This document shows positions 36,014 to 45,529 of a stretch of 53,015 bases of DNA, one piece after another (positions within the stretch are counted from its first letter, which is position 1; each line of letters starts with the position of its first letter). The translations under genes were made by a program, and so were the position numbers. The notes beneath the pieces were generated by a model. The model saw only the letters and a program-made list of their open reading frames with translations. It ran no database searches and was not told where the DNA came from. Source of the DNA: Nitrospira sp. (lineage in GTDB: Bacteria > Nitrospirota > Thermodesulfovibrionia > UBA6902); assembly GCA_016784355.1 (NCBI GenBank), contig JADHUV010000003.1:67935-120949 (forward strand), written 5' to 3'.

Positions 36014-37047
36014 TAAGGTTTGATGCAAATTACTTTGATGGAAAAACCTCAATCTCACGGACTGTAATATTTACCTTATACGGGAAAAAGGCTGAAATCA
36101 GGGGGGTAGATACCGGCTTTGTCTTTACCGTACCTCTTGTGGATTGCGAAATATCCCCGGCTATTGGAAACACACCGCGTCTTATAAGGCTGCCGGGCGG
36201 AGCAATGTGTGAGGCAGTTGATCTGGATGCCGTTGCTGCTCTGGAAGAATTGAAAGGTGAGCAGAAGATCCTCAGGCTGGTTCACTTTATTGAGGGTCGC
36301 TGGAAGGCCGCTCTTGTATCTATCGCAGGAATAATAATATTTGCCTGGTTCTTTGTGGTTTTTGGAATACCTGCGATCGCTGAAAAGGCAGCCTTTGCTG
36401 TGAGTGCTGACATACTTAATGAGGTAAGCAATCAGACGCTTGAGGTTCTGGAGAACCGGTTTTTGAAGCCATCGGAACTGGATCAATCAAGAATCGATAA
36501 ACTTAGACGCGATTTTGAAGAGGTTCTTGCTGATGTATGCAGAGATGAACAGTGCAGGGTAGAGTTCAGGAAAAGCCCGGTGGTAGGGCCCAATGCCTTT
36601 GCATTGCCTTCCGGATTGATAATAGTTACGGACGAACTGGTAGAGGCTTCAGAAAATGAGAGGGAGCTTATCGGTATCCTTCTTCATGAAGCAGCTCACA
36701 TAAAAGAGCGTCATGGCCTCAGGGGTATTATTCAAAACACAGGAGTTTTCATAATGGTATCCGTTTTTGTAGGAGATGTTGCCTCGATTACATCCATTGC
36801 AGCATCGCTTCCTACGCTATTGGCACAGGCCGGGTACTCAAGGGAATTTGAGCGCGAGGCCGATGAATATGCAGTGAGGTATTTTCATCAGAAGGGCTGG
36901 GATACAGAGTCGTACAGGGAGATACTTGTGCGCATAACAGAGAAAATGACCCGGTATCCCGGAGATTCTCTTCTATCTTCTCATCCAATTACAGAGGAGC
37001 GGGTTGAAGATATTCTTAAATTGGAAGAGGCGCTTGCAGGTGGTTAA
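36010..37047 (+). CDS. M48 family metalloprotease with N-terminal domain
   Basis: 345 residues. An N-terminal soluble domain (about 1-95) precedes a transmembrane segment (about 100-125) and the protease domain: HEAAH zinc site at about residues 228-232 and a third ligand in REFEREADEYA. This layout matches M48 proteases coupled to YjgN/DUF898. It overlaps the DUF898 gene by 4 bases. A second M48 protein sits at 2428-3234, next to YbjQ genes. Likely envelope quality control, substrate unknown. Confidence 0.92.
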   Translation: MIRFDANYFDGKTSISRTVIFTLYGKKAEIRGVDTGFVFTVPLVDCEISPAIGNTPRLIRLPGGAMCEAVDLDAVAALEELKGEQKILRLVHFIEGRWKAALVSIAGIIIFAWFFVVFGIPAIAEKAAFAVSADILNEVSNQTLEVLENRFLKPSELDQSRIDKLRRDFEEVLADVCRDEQCRVEFRKSPVVGPNAFALPSGLIIVTDELVEASENERELIGILLHEAAHIKERHGLRGIIQNTGVFIMVSVFVGDVASITSIAASLPTLLAQAGYSREFEREADEYAVRYFHQKGWDTESYREILVRITEKMTRYPGDSLLSSHPITEERVEDILKLEEALAGG

Positions 37048-37531
37048 GTTAATTTGAGGGTGGATTCCAAATCGTGAGCTGTCATATTTGTAATCAAACA
37101 TCTTGCACTCTCAATCCGGGTGTCCTGACCGGGCGAGACAGTTTTTCATTACTTGTATAGCTAAGTGAGTCAGTATGAGCAAACTTGCAATAGTTTGCTC
37201 ATGCATCAGTGTTATTTTCATGCCCGACAATATTTATTGTTCTTGCCTGGTACGCTAACGTGTAAGTTGTACCATCTCGATAGGATTGTAAAATATAAAA
37301 AAACAAGATGAATTTATATCCTATTTCTATTTAGAAGCCTATTGGATATAGATATGAGAACACACACATATATATATATTAACTGTATGGATTTAAACAT
37401 AATTTTTTCCTAAAGGAATTTGCCGAAAAGTACGATATAATAACTAGCTTTAAAAATAGATCTATTTTGAAAAAAATGATTTTCCAGGTAAACAGGATAA
37501 CTTTTTTCAAATCATTAAATATAGTTAAATT
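37048..37531. other. 484-base intergenic region before motA
   Basis: No gene is seen. It holds a perfect 11-base-pair hairpin at 37175-37202, a GGTAC/GTACC inverted pair near 37249-37272, and then an A+T-rich stretch up to the motA ATG. No good ribosome site and no convincing flagellar sigma-28 promoter were seen before motA. Confidence 0.55.
37175..37202. terminator. Perfect hairpin, possible terminator of the ABC-F operon
   Basis: ATGAGCAAACT and AGTTTGCTCAT pair over 11 bases around a six-base loop. It lies 128 bases after the M48 stop. There is no clear T-run after it, so terminator is a guess; an operator or mRNA end-protection element is also possible. Confidence 0.4.
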
Positions 37532-38296
37532 ATGGATATAGCAACAATAATAGGTATAGTTGGCGGATTAGCTCTTATAATCGGCTCTATTTTGATTGAC
37601 AGCACCCTGTCTGCCTTCATCAATTTTCCGGGACTGCTTATAGTGGTTGGAGGAACTATCATGGCAACTCTTATCATGCAGAAAATGTCTGTTGTACTTG
37701 GCGCTTTCTCTGTTGCTATGAATGCCTTTACTGATAAGACAGAGTCTCCTGAAGTAAGGATAAAACAAATAGTTTCTCTCTCTGCCAAGGCAAGGAAAGG
37801 GGGACTACTGGCCCTTGAAAAAGAAAGGATGGATAACGCATTCCTTAAAAAAGGGGTTACGATGGCTGTAGATGGAATAGATCCCCAGGATATTATTAAT
37901 ACCATGAATGTCGAGATAGATTCGCTTATAACCAGACATGAAGTCGGTCAGAAAGTTTTTAAGTTTATGGGTTCAACTGCCCCGGCAATGGGTATGATAG
38001 GAACCCTGATAGGACTGGTAGCAATGCTCAGATCCCTGAGCGATCCTGCTGCTATAGGCCCTGCCATGGCGGTTGCAATGTTAACTACATTTTATGGCGC
38101 GGTTCTTGCTTTTATGATTTTTAATCCCATTGCTGAGAAACTTGAGGATCGGACAAGGCAGGAAGAAATCCTTCTAAATATAATAGTGACCGGCATTGAA
38201 GGCATATCAAAAGGGTCTAATCAGCATATCCTTAAGGGCAGACTGGTAGCATTTCTGGATCCGAAGGCAAGGAAGGCAGGCATCGGTGAAAGCTAA
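37532..38296 (+). CDS. motA: Motor stator protein MotA
   Basis: 254 residues, four transmembrane segments and a cytoplasmic loop. MDIATIIGIVGGLALIIGS is the first helix; GSTAPAMGMIGTLIGLVAML and AVAMLTTFYGAVLAFMIFNP are the conserved third and fourth helices. With MotB it makes the ion-driven stator. The stop overlaps the motB start by 11 bases. No flagellar structural genes are in the window. Confidence 0.93.
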   Translation: MDIATIIGIVGGLALIIGSILIDSTLSAFINFPGLLIVVGGTIMATLIMQKMSVVLGAFSVAMNAFTDKTESPEVRIKQIVSLSAKARKGGLLALEKERMDNAFLKKGVTMAVDGIDPQDIINTMNVEIDSLITRHEVGQKVFKFMGSTAPAMGMIGTLIGLVAMLRSLSDPAAIGPAMAVAMLTTFYGAVLAFMIFNPIAEKLEDRTRQEEILLNIIVTGIEGISKGSNQHILKGRLVAFLDPKARKAGIGES

Positions 38297-39008
38297 AAAA
38301 AAAGCTGCGGATGCAGGCGCTCCTGCATGGATGGCTACATTTGCTGACCTTGCAACACTCCTGCTGACTTTTTTTATTCTGATGTTATCGTTTGCCGAGA
38401 TGGATGTAATTAAATTTAAGGATGCTCTTGGTTCCTTGAACGAGGCCCTGGGAGGTACAAAATCTGGTTCAGGTTTATTTCAGGGCTCAGACAGCGCTGT
38501 TTCTGTCACGAACTCTGCTCCCCCGACCGCTTTTGTCATTTCGGGTATTGCTCCCTCACAGGTTAATAAATTTCTAACAAGTGAACTCAAGGAAACAGTA
38601 AAAGAGCAAAAATTGGACGATGGTGTAGAGGTTGAGACTACTAAACGCGGTATTGTAATGCGTGTAACCGGCAGAATATTTTTTAATCCTGGTACTGCGG
38701 ACCTTGTAGCCGGTGCTCAGCCGCTTCTTGATAAAATTGTGAGTGTTATTAATAAATATCCGAAACAGGTTGCGGTAGAAGGACATACCGATAATATCCC
38801 TATCTCAAGCACCAAGTTCAGGAACAATTGGGAGCTTTCCACTGCGCGGGCCTATGCTGCCCTTGAATATATAATGGAGACAAAGGGGATTGATATAACG
38901 CGTATTCATATAGGGGGGTTCGGTGATGTCCGACCGATTGCCTCAAATGCGACACCTGAGGGAAGGTCTAAAAACAGGCGGGTAGAATTTGTTTTTTATG
39001 ACGAGTAG
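38286..39008 (+). CDS. motB: Motor stator protein MotB (OmpA-like)
   Basis: 240 residues, GTG start inside the motA end. PAWMATFADLATLLLTFFILMLSFAEMD is the single transmembrane segment; its Asp (FADL) is the ion-binding residue. The C-terminal half is an OmpA-like peptidoglycan-binding domain (VEGHTDNIPISSTKFRNNWELSTARA). The TFADL form resembles sodium-type PomB, but the ion is not decided by this alone. Confidence 0.92.
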   Translation: MKAKKKAADAGAPAWMATFADLATLLLTFFILMLSFAEMDVIKFKDALGSLNEALGGTKSGSGLFQGSDSAVSVTNSAPPTAFVISGIAPSQVNKFLTSELKETVKEQKLDDGVEVETTKRGIVMRVTGRIFFNPGTADLVAGAQPLLDKIVSVINKYPKQVAVEGHTDNIPISSTKFRNNWELSTARAYAALEYIMETKGIDITRIHIGGFGDVRPIASNATPEGRSKNRRVEFVFYDE

Positions 39009-39044
39009 ATTGTGTCCAAAGGCAGAATCCTTTTAACTGCCATC

Positions 39045-40211
39045 TTAACTGAGTTCTTTGAGGCCCTTGAGGATTTCCACCTGCCGGTGGGAAATATATT
39101 TAGATATTTGTTCTTTCAGCTGGTTAGTTAGAGTAAGATTAACGACTATCCTGTGCGCTTTTTTATCTCCCTTGATGCCCTTATATGTTTTATATATTGT
39201 GCCTGGCACTTTTAAAATAAGGTCTTTGGTTTCAAAGATATCTGGAAGGATGCAGGCCACAGATACATTGGTATCGTTAACGTATGGCTCAAGATCAGCA
39301 TTCCTGATATACACAGCAATTGCTGCCTCTGATATATCATATAGAAGCCCGGAAATAGAGGTTTCTCCAATGCAAATTGCTACTTTCACATAGGAATGAG
39401 GTTCGACCCTGATATAGTTTCTCTGTTCAATTGGACCATCAATAATCTGAAAATGCGATAATTCCACAGTTTTATTCTCAATATCAATATTCTTGGCATA
39501 AGCACGAATAGTGGCATTGTGATGAGGACTGATTAAATGAGCTATACGAAATTGTGCAAGAGATACTGCCTCATAGGGGTGAATGATGAAACTTACACTG
39601 TCTGATCCCACATACTTGACCTCTGCACTTACCTGGATAGGGATGGAACGGTAATATGAGTGTATTTCCAGTTCAGCGTCATTCTCACCTTTTGCCTCTG
39701 ATATATATTTATTGAAAACTTTTAAAAGGTTCTTATATTCCTGTGTCTCCTGATCTATATCAGGTTTATGTGCGATATTGATCCGGCTGACATCGAAATA
39801 TGCCTCAATCATAAGATCAGAGAGAGTAACGATGTGTGTCATGATTTTACTGTGTTCAGTAAAATTGCTGTTTCGTTTGATGAGATTATCTATAACATCT
39901 CTGGTCAGGTGCAGAAAAGTTCTGGAAAGTACAGCTTCTATTTTATAGGAATGTTTAATAAGCTCGGTTAAGACCTTTTTACCTGACAGTCTTGCCGCCT
40001 CAGTTTTATTAATGTTAAACAGGGATGTAAATAATTTTTCAAAACTTATATCAGCAACGGCAGTACTGAAAGACTCCCCCATTACTTCCAGATAAAATTT
40101 TTCAAAATACCTGATAAATAATTCTCCGGTAGCAGATAGCTTATTGTTTTCTGCTTTTGAACAGGTATCCTGTATGTTTATCTCAGCACTTTCCGGTTGT
40201 TTGTCTATCAC
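39045..40211 (-). CDS. PilZ-domain c-di-GMP receptor-like protein
   Basis: 388 residues. The C-terminal PilZ domain has the arginine motif QRNYIR (about residue 264) and a degenerate D-x-S-x-x-G (DISEAAI, last Gly replaced by Ala). The N-terminal ~250 residues are largely helical and not recognised. It faces motA-motB across 36 bases, which is the classic context of a YcgR-like brake. The YcgR N-terminal domain is not clearly present. The diguanylate cyclase at 7713-8864 may supply the signal. Confidence 0.8.
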   Translation of the reverse strand: MIDKQPESAEINIQDTCSKAENNKLSATGELFIRYFEKFYLEVMGESFSTAVADISFEKLFTSLFNINKTEAARLSGKKVLTELIKHSYKIEAVLSRTFLHLTRDVIDNLIKRNSNFTEHSKIMTHIVTLSDLMIEAYFDVSRINIAHKPDIDQETQEYKNLLKVFNKYISEAKGENDAELEIHSYYRSIPIQVSAEVKYVGSDSVSFIIHPYEAVSLAQFRIAHLISPHHNATIRAYAKNIDIENKTVELSHFQIIDGPIEQRNYIRVEPHSYVKVAICIGETSISGLLYDISEAAIAVYIRNADLEPYVNDTNVSVACILPDIFETKDLILKVPGTIYKTYKGIKGDKKAHRIVVNLTLTNQLKEQISKYISHRQVEILKGLKELS

Positions 40212-40359
40212 GTTTAATTAACCTATATTATTTTGCGCCAATAAATTAATATGATATATTTGATATCTATTCGGAAATATTTTTTAAACTCTTGAGGTTT
40301 GAGATTGTTTGAAGGATAGAGTGTTTTGAAATAGTTACTTAATTATAAGCATCTCAGGA

Positions 40360-40557
40360 GTGAAGGATGCTAAGAAACACAAGATTGAATTTGAGGATTT
40401 GAAGGAAGAGGTCCGAGCAAGGGTGAGAATAGCGGTTGAGTCGTATATAAAGCTCGTTGATGCTTCGACTGATAAGAATAAAACGTCAGACGCTGAGGAA
40501 AAATCTGATTCTGAGGCAGCTGCATTAATTTCAGATATTATTGACGTATACATTTAA
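40360..40557 (+). CDS. Possible small acidic protein
   Basis: A 65-residue open frame, from a GTG, with an amphipathic helix-like composition (FEDLKEEVRARVRIAVESYI) and an acidic tail. There is no good ribosome site for this GTG; an AGGAG at about 40356 points instead to an ATG at 40367 in a frame of only 11 codons. Either the true start is non-standard or the gene is damaged at its 5' end. Family not recognised. Confidence 0.35.
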   Translation: MKDAKKHKIEFEDLKEEVRARVRIAVESYIKLVDASTDKNKTSDAEEKSDSEAAALISDIIDVYI

Positions 40558-40877
40558 TTTTGCACAAAAAATAGTTTTCTGTTTCTCCGCTTTTAAAGTA
40601 ATTTCTTCACGGCTTTCCTTCATTTTTTAAATTGTCACTTTTCCCGATAATTGTAGTTACACGTTGCAACTGCAGCCAAATATATTGCTGTGTATTGGGA
40701 AATTTCGTAAAATTGTTCTCGAGTCGAGGGTGAAATGGCTTTCTTCGTCCTGTCAGAAAAGTGCCGGCATAAATGTGTGCAGGCATTGGTCTAATAGTTC
40801 TTTTCCCTGTTTTTCTGTTAAAATTGAAAAGTTTGAAAAGGGTTTATTGTCAATTTATATTGCATGGGAGCTGACGG
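40558..40877. other. 320-base intergenic region
   Basis: No gene is seen. It holds a candidate promoter at 40833-40861 (TTGAAA, 17 bases, TATATT) for the next gene, although its predicted start point near 40868 would fall inside the GGGAG ribosome site (40866-40870). The rest is A+T-rich with no clear hairpin. Confidence 0.45.
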
Positions 40878-41306
40878 GTGAGTGAAATTAATAATTTTGA
40901 GGCAGAGCTTTTTCAGGGACTTAAAGAGCTTGCCGAGTCAGCTTTTCCCAAAAAATGCTCAACCTGCGGACGAACGTTTGATACTGCTGCCCAGTTTCTT
41001 TTTGAGACTCAGAGTATTTCTGAATCTTCCGCCGGTCTTAAAGAAAGCAGTGATGATGATGGAGCAACTGTTGTAGAGGTCTTCCGCAATTGTCCGTGCG
41101 GTTCAACGCTCCTGGACTTTTTTACCGACCGCAGGGATGTTTCTGAGGCTGGATTGAAGAGGCGAAAGAGATTCGGGGAGCTTTTACTTTTTCTTATGGA
41201 ACATGGGGTTGAGCATGATACAGCCCGTACCGAACTTCTAAAAGTACTTAGGGGCGGCACAAGCGAAGTGCTCGCGAAGATCCGGCCGCCTGCCCGGGAT
41301 AAGTAA
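40878..41306 (+). CDS. Hypothetical Cys-motif protein
   Basis: 142 residues, GTG start with GGGAG 7 bases before it. It has a CSTC pair (27-30) and a later NCPCG pair, a likely zinc-binding arrangement, then a basic helical C-terminus (LKRRKRFGELLLFLMEHGVEHDTARTELLKVL). No signal peptide. The family is not recognised. It converges with fbpC. Confidence 0.7.
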   Translation: MSEINNFEAELFQGLKELAESAFPKKCSTCGRTFDTAAQFLFETQSISESSAGLKESSDDDGATVVEVFRNCPCGSTLLDFFTDRRDVSEAGLKRRKRFGELLLFLMEHGVEHDTARTELLKVLRGGTSEVLAKIRPPARDK

Positions 41307-41316
41307 TATTTTTTTC

Positions 41317-42399
41317 TTAATAACTCATGCCCGTAATATTGAGCTCCCCTTGCCTGTCCCTGGGGAAAAGCACAATGTCATCGAGCATGACTTTTATTCC
41401 TATCTTCATTCCTATATCATGCTGATGATGACTGGGCACGAGGCTTAAGACCTTTTCCCCGTTTTCCAGTAGCAGACTGTACATTATACTTGCCCCCCTG
41501 AAGGTCTTATCCAGGACCTTTGCCTTTATCTGACTGTCATCTTCATGAAGGATATCATCAGGTCTGATAAGTACATTAACGGCATGACCAGCATTGCATT
41601 GGAGATGGAATCTGCCGTTCAGCATTCCAATACCTGTAGAGACCCGGGTTTTATCCAGGACTTCGCCCTGAAGCAGTACGCCCTCACCAACAAAGTCAGC
41701 CACAAACTCATTTGCAGGCTGATGGTACAGTTTATGCGCGGTATCCCATTGGTGCATATGGCCATCGGACATAATGCCTATTTCATCTGAGATGGCAAAG
41801 GCCTCAAGCTGATTGTGCGTTACAATAAGCGCGGTGGCACCATATGCCTTAAGAATATTTCGTACCTCCATAGAAAGCTTCTCTCTGAGATTTACATCGA
41901 GGTTTGAAAAAGGCTCATCCATTAAAATAAGATCCGGTTTTGGGGCGAGAGCTCTTGCCAGGGCAACCCGCTGCTGCTGCCCTCCTGAAAGTTCATGCGG
42001 ATATTTGTTCCGCATATCAGCTAAAGCCAGGGTGTCGAGCAGATTATTGATTCGAAGTATTCTTTCAGTTCTGTCGATATGTCTTAAGCCAAAGGCGATG
42101 TTTTCTGATACGGTCAGGTGAGGGAAAAGTGCATAGTCCTGAAATACCATCCCGATTTTACGCTTTTCCGGCTTCAGATTTTTTTCTTTGCTGCTGATGA
42201 CCGTATCATTTAGCAGTATGCGTCCGTCCATGATCTCTTCAAAACCCGCAATGGCGCGCAGGATAGTAGTCTTGCCGCATCCGCTGGGTCCCAGAAGACA
42301 TCCAATACTGCCTTTGGAGAGTTTGAAGGACATGTTTTTTATGATTGCAAGATCACCATAGGATTGAAATACATTTTGCAGTTGAAGTATAGGGCTCAT
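41317..42399 (-). CDS. fbpC: Ferric iron ABC transporter ATP-binding protein
   Basis: 360 residues. Walker A GPSGCGKTT, Q-loop FQDYALF, signature LSGGQQQRVALARAL, Walker B LILMDEPFSNLD, H-loop VTHNQ, and a C-terminal TOBE-type regulatory part (about 240-360). It energises the FbpB permease. The start overlaps the fbpB stop by one base. Confidence 0.93.
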   Translation of the reverse strand: MSPILQLQNVFQSYGDLAIIKNMSFKLSKGSIGCLLGPSGCGKTTILRAIAGFEEIMDGRILLNDTVISSKEKNLKPEKRKIGMVFQDYALFPHLTVSENIAFGLRHIDRTERILRINNLLDTLALADMRNKYPHELSGGQQQRVALARALAPKPDLILMDEPFSNLDVNLREKLSMEVRNILKAYGATALIVTHNQLEAFAISDEIGIMSDGHMHQWDTAHKLYHQPANEFVADFVGEGVLLQGEVLDKTRVSTGIGMLNGRFHLQCNAGHAVNVLIRPDDILHEDDSQIKAKVLDKTFRGASIMYSLLLENGEKVLSLVPSHHQHDIGMKIGIKVMLDDIVLFPRDRQGELNITGMSY

Positions 42400-44066
42400 T
42401 ATTTTTCACCTTTTCTGCTTAATAAAATAACCGGGACAATTCCGGCAAGGACCAGAGTGAGAGCGGGCAGTGATGCTCGTGTCCATTCCCCTTCTGAGGT
42501 CAATTCAAAGATCTTTACGGCCAGCGTATCCCATCCAAACGGCCTCATCATTAATGTGATCGGCATTTCTTTCATTATGTCTATAAATACAATAATGGCA
42601 GCGGTGATGACCCCGTTTTTTAAGATCGGCAGGTGTATGCCGGAGAGCATTTTAAGGCCGCTCAGTCCGGTCAGCCTTGACGCTTCGTCTATACTTCTTG
42701 TAATCCTGTGCATAGCACTGTCTATGGAACCGAAGCCTGCAGCCATAAAGCGTATGAGGTAGGCAAATATTAAAACGGGTACGGTTCCTTTTAATATGGA
42801 CGAGAGTTCTGTGGTGATGAGGGTATTCATTAAGTCGACAAGTATATTGTCTAAGTAAGCAACGGGAATAAATACCCCTACTGCCAGAACAGTCCCGGGC
42901 ATGGCATATCCGAGTGTAGCGATTCTGGTGAAAAAGCTAACAATACCGTCAGGATGATGTCTCTTGGCATAAGAAAGTATCAGTGCGAATAAACAGACTG
43001 TAACGGCGCCTATTATTCCCAGAAGCAGCGAATGGGCAATAAACTCCAGATATCTGTAATTAAATTCTATCTTATACACTTGCAGCGCCCATATACTAAG
43101 CTGTATAACCGGAACAATAAATGCCGCAGACAGAACAGAAAAAGCAAACCCGAAAGACCCCCATTTTAGCCATCCGTGAAGTTTTATTTTCGGTGTTGCT
43201 GCGGATTCTCTTCCTGACCTTGTGAATTTTATATCTGAGCGGGTGCGCTGTTCTACCAGAAGGATCACGAATACTATGATGATCAGTATAGATGAGAGCT
43301 GAGCCGCTGCTGACAGTGAGAAAAAGCCGAACCAGGCTTTATATATGGCAGTTGTAAAAGTATTATAGTTAAATATCGAGACTGCTCCGAAATCTGCCAG
43401 AGCTTCCATGATTACAAGAAGAACGCCGGCAGCTATCCAGGGCCGTGCCATAGGCAGCGCCACTCTAAAAAATCCGCTAACCTTTCCATGCCCCAGTGAA
43501 CCTGCCGCCTCCAGTGCCCTGCTGCCCTGTGTCATGAATGCATTACGCGCCAGAAGATAGACATATGGATACAGCGCAAGTGACATTACCGTTATAACAC
43601 CTCCGGTAGAACTTATATCGGGGAAATAAACATTGCCGGCCCCAAGCCAGTTTCTTAGAGCTGTCTGCAGCGGTCCGGTAAAATTAAAGAGTCCCAAAAA
43701 TACAAAAGCGAGTACATATGAAGGCATAGAAAGTGGAAGGAGCAGGGCCCATGCAAATATTCTGCTTCCGGGAAACACACAGACAGCGGTCAGCCATGCG
43801 AGGCTTACACCAAGCATTAGCGTTCCTGTGGTTACGCCAGTTACAAGCCAGAATGTATTGAGCAGGAGTTCCGGCAGTACATGGGCAATAAGATGATCCC
43901 ATATCCCTTCCGTTGGTGAAAACAGGGAGTTTAAAACAACGGTTATAGGGACCGCTGCCATCAACGCTATAACAAAAGCGTAAACCCACCACCCGTCTAT
44001 TCTGGTAATTAAACGGATGGAGGGAAATACGTTCTGCTTGTCTTTTTTGTTATTGATATCTTGCAC
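42399..44066 (-). CDS. fbpB: Ferric iron ABC transporter permease
   Basis: 555 residues made of two fused permease halves, each with about six membrane segments and an EAA-like loop ([24 protein letters not shown] near the middle; [22 protein letters not shown] near the end). This is the FbpB/SfuB type. It overlaps fbpA by 17 bases. Confidence 0.93.
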   Translation of the reverse strand: MQDINNKKDKQNVFPSIRLITRIDGWWVYAFVIALMAAVPITVVLNSLFSPTEGIWDHLIAHVLPELLLNTFWLVTGVTTGTLMLGVSLAWLTAVCVFPGSRIFAWALLLPLSMPSYVLAFVFLGLFNFTGPLQTALRNWLGAGNVYFPDISSTGGVITVMSLALYPYVYLLARNAFMTQGSRALEAAGSLGHGKVSGFFRVALPMARPWIAAGVLLVIMEALADFGAVSIFNYNTFTTAIYKAWFGFFSLSAAAQLSSILIIIVFVILLVEQRTRSDIKFTRSGRESAATPKIKLHGWLKWGSFGFAFSVLSAAFIVPVIQLSIWALQVYKIEFNYRYLEFIAHSLLLGIIGAVTVCLFALILSYAKRHHPDGIVSFFTRIATLGYAMPGTVLAVGVFIPVAYLDNILVDLMNTLITTELSSILKGTVPVLIFAYLIRFMAAGFGSIDSAMHRITRSIDEASRLTGLSGLKMLSGIHLPILKNGVITAAIIVFIDIMKEMPITLMMRPFGWDTLAVKIFELTSEGEWTRASLPALTLVLAGIVPVILLSRKGEK

Positions 44067-45054
44067 GGTCCATCAACTTAATGGCTTCTGTCTGCAGTTC
44101 CCCTGCCTCTGATACATTAATAATATTCTTTTTGAAATCACCCCAGGCCGCAACATCGGGATGAGGTTTTACTGCAGGGTTCACAGGATACTCCATGTTT
44201 GAGTCTGCAAAAAGGTTTTGTGCCTTTGCTGAGGAGAGCCATACAAGAAGCTTTACCGCTTCATCCCTGTTTTTTGCGTATTTGGTCACTCCTGCTCCTG
44301 AAACATTTACATGCACACCGCTTCCCTGCTGATCGGGCCAGAAAAGTTTGAGAGGAAGCTGAGGATCCTGCTTAAGCAGTCTTCCGAAATAGTATGTATT
44401 GACAATAGCCGCATCGCACTGCCCTGCAAGGATGGCCTGCATTGCTCCCGTATCATTTGAAAACGGTTTAGCCGCCAGATTATTAACCCAGCCCTTTACG
44501 ATATCTTCTGTCTTCTTGATACCATGCTCGGCTATCATCATCGCAACGAGTGACTGGTTGTATACTTTTTTAGATGTGCGAAGGCATAGTCTGCCATTTA
44601 ACTCGGGATCGGCCAGAGCCTCGTATGTTGACAATTCAGAGGGTTTTATTCTCTCTTTGCTGTATACGATCGTACGGGCGCGCACTGAAAGCCCGAACCA
44701 CCGGTTGTCAGTGTCACGAAAATTAGAAGGGATATTCATCTCCAGTTCACTGGATGTAATAGGCTGCAATATCCCGGAACGGGCGGCATTCCAGAGATTG
44801 CCGGCATCTACTGTTATAAGGAGATCAGCCGGGGTATTACTTCCTTCTGCCTTGATTTTTTCAAGCAATGGTCCTGCCTTGTCAGTAATATAGGTAATTT
44901 TGACCCCGGTTTCCTGGGTATATACATCAAACAGCGGTTTTATTAATTGCTCATTTCTTGCGGAGTACACCACAACTTCAGCGGCAAACAGATTCGCTGC
45001 CGGCAATACAAGGCACAGTACAGACAGTAAGATTAATAACTTTTTTCTTTTCAC
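44050..45054 (-). CDS. fbpA: Ferric iron-binding periplasmic protein
   Basis: 334 residues with a signal peptide (about 1-25) and the FbpA features [37 protein letters not shown] and TYYFGRLL (the Tyr pair that holds iron). It delivers Fe(III) to FbpB/FbpC. GTG start with GGAGG before it. Its promoter has a Fur box. Confidence 0.94.
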   Translation of the reverse strand: MKRKKLLILLSVLCLVLPAANLFAAEVVVYSARNEQLIKPLFDVYTQETGVKITYITDKAGPLLEKIKAEGSNTPADLLITVDAGNLWNAARSGILQPITSSELEMNIPSNFRDTDNRWFGLSVRARTIVYSKERIKPSELSTYEALADPELNGRLCLRTSKKVYNQSLVAMMIAEHGIKKTEDIVKGWVNNLAAKPFSNDTGAMQAILAGQCDAAIVNTYYFGRLLKQDPQLPLKLFWPDQQGSGVHVNVSGAGVTKYAKNRDEAVKLLVWLSSAKAQNLFADSNMEYPVNPAVKPHPDVAAWGDFKKNIINVSEAGELQTEAIKLMDRARYQ

Positions 45055-45122
45055 GTAAATCCTCCATTGAATATTGCTTATAATCTGGAATTTTATGCGG
45101 GTGCATCATTCCCTTTCATTTG

Positions 45123-45141
45123 CATTATGATAATGATTATC
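45123..45141 (-). promoter_or_regulatory. Fur box of the fbpABC operon
   Basis: The 19-base site matches the Fur consensus at 16 of 19 positions, with a perfect GATAAT-N-ATTATC core at 45129-45141. It lies just downstream of the -10, over the predicted transcription start region, as expected for iron repression. Confidence 0.85.
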
Positions 45142-45153
45142 ACAATTGAATTC

Positions 45154-45182
45154 ATTATGACGGGTGGAATTTTAATTGTCAA
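45154..45182 (-). promoter_or_regulatory. Sigma-70 promoter of fbpABC
   Basis: On the minus strand TTGACA, 17 bases, CATAAT. The predicted start is near 45147, about 93 bases before the fbpA GTG, directly beside the Fur box. Confidence 0.75.
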
Positions 45183-45529
45183 GACTTATTAAAGCGAGGC
45201 CATCTGAAATTAAATAGTAGAGTGCGAGCATTGAAATGGCCGTGACTGTTCTGTCTCTGTATGTCATATCGAAGGAATCTTACAGGGCATCGCACAATTA
45301 ATGGAATGAGCCGCATAACTATCACCTCGTATACCTGATAAACGGGATAATTGCAGATCTTGAAATACTTTTTGAAAAAGGTAGAAGGGCAGTAAGTGCT
45401 ATACTGATGTACCGGCAGTGGAATTATACAGCTGAAAAAACATATCAATGACATAATATCCTGATAGCTCATTTCGGATATAAGCCAGGTATGTGAGATC
45501 ACCAGGGATAGAGAGAGCGAGATACAAAT

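Larger units (their letters stand above)
45055..45529. other. 475-base intergenic region between fbpA and dus
   Basis: No gene is seen. It contains the fbpA promoter and Fur box at its left end (45123-45182). The right part leads to the dus start at 45530. A long open frame on the minus strand across 45179-45640 is not convincing. Confidence 0.55.

Noticed and set aside
37400..37450. A GCCGAAAA sequence before motA that resembles a sigma-28 -10 box.
   Set aside because: The matching TAAA box is at the wrong distance (3 or 20 bases instead of about 11-15), so no flagellar promoter was called.
39009..39044. GGCAG/CTGCC between motB and the PilZ gene as a terminator.
   Set aside because: Only five base pairs around a long loop and no T-run.
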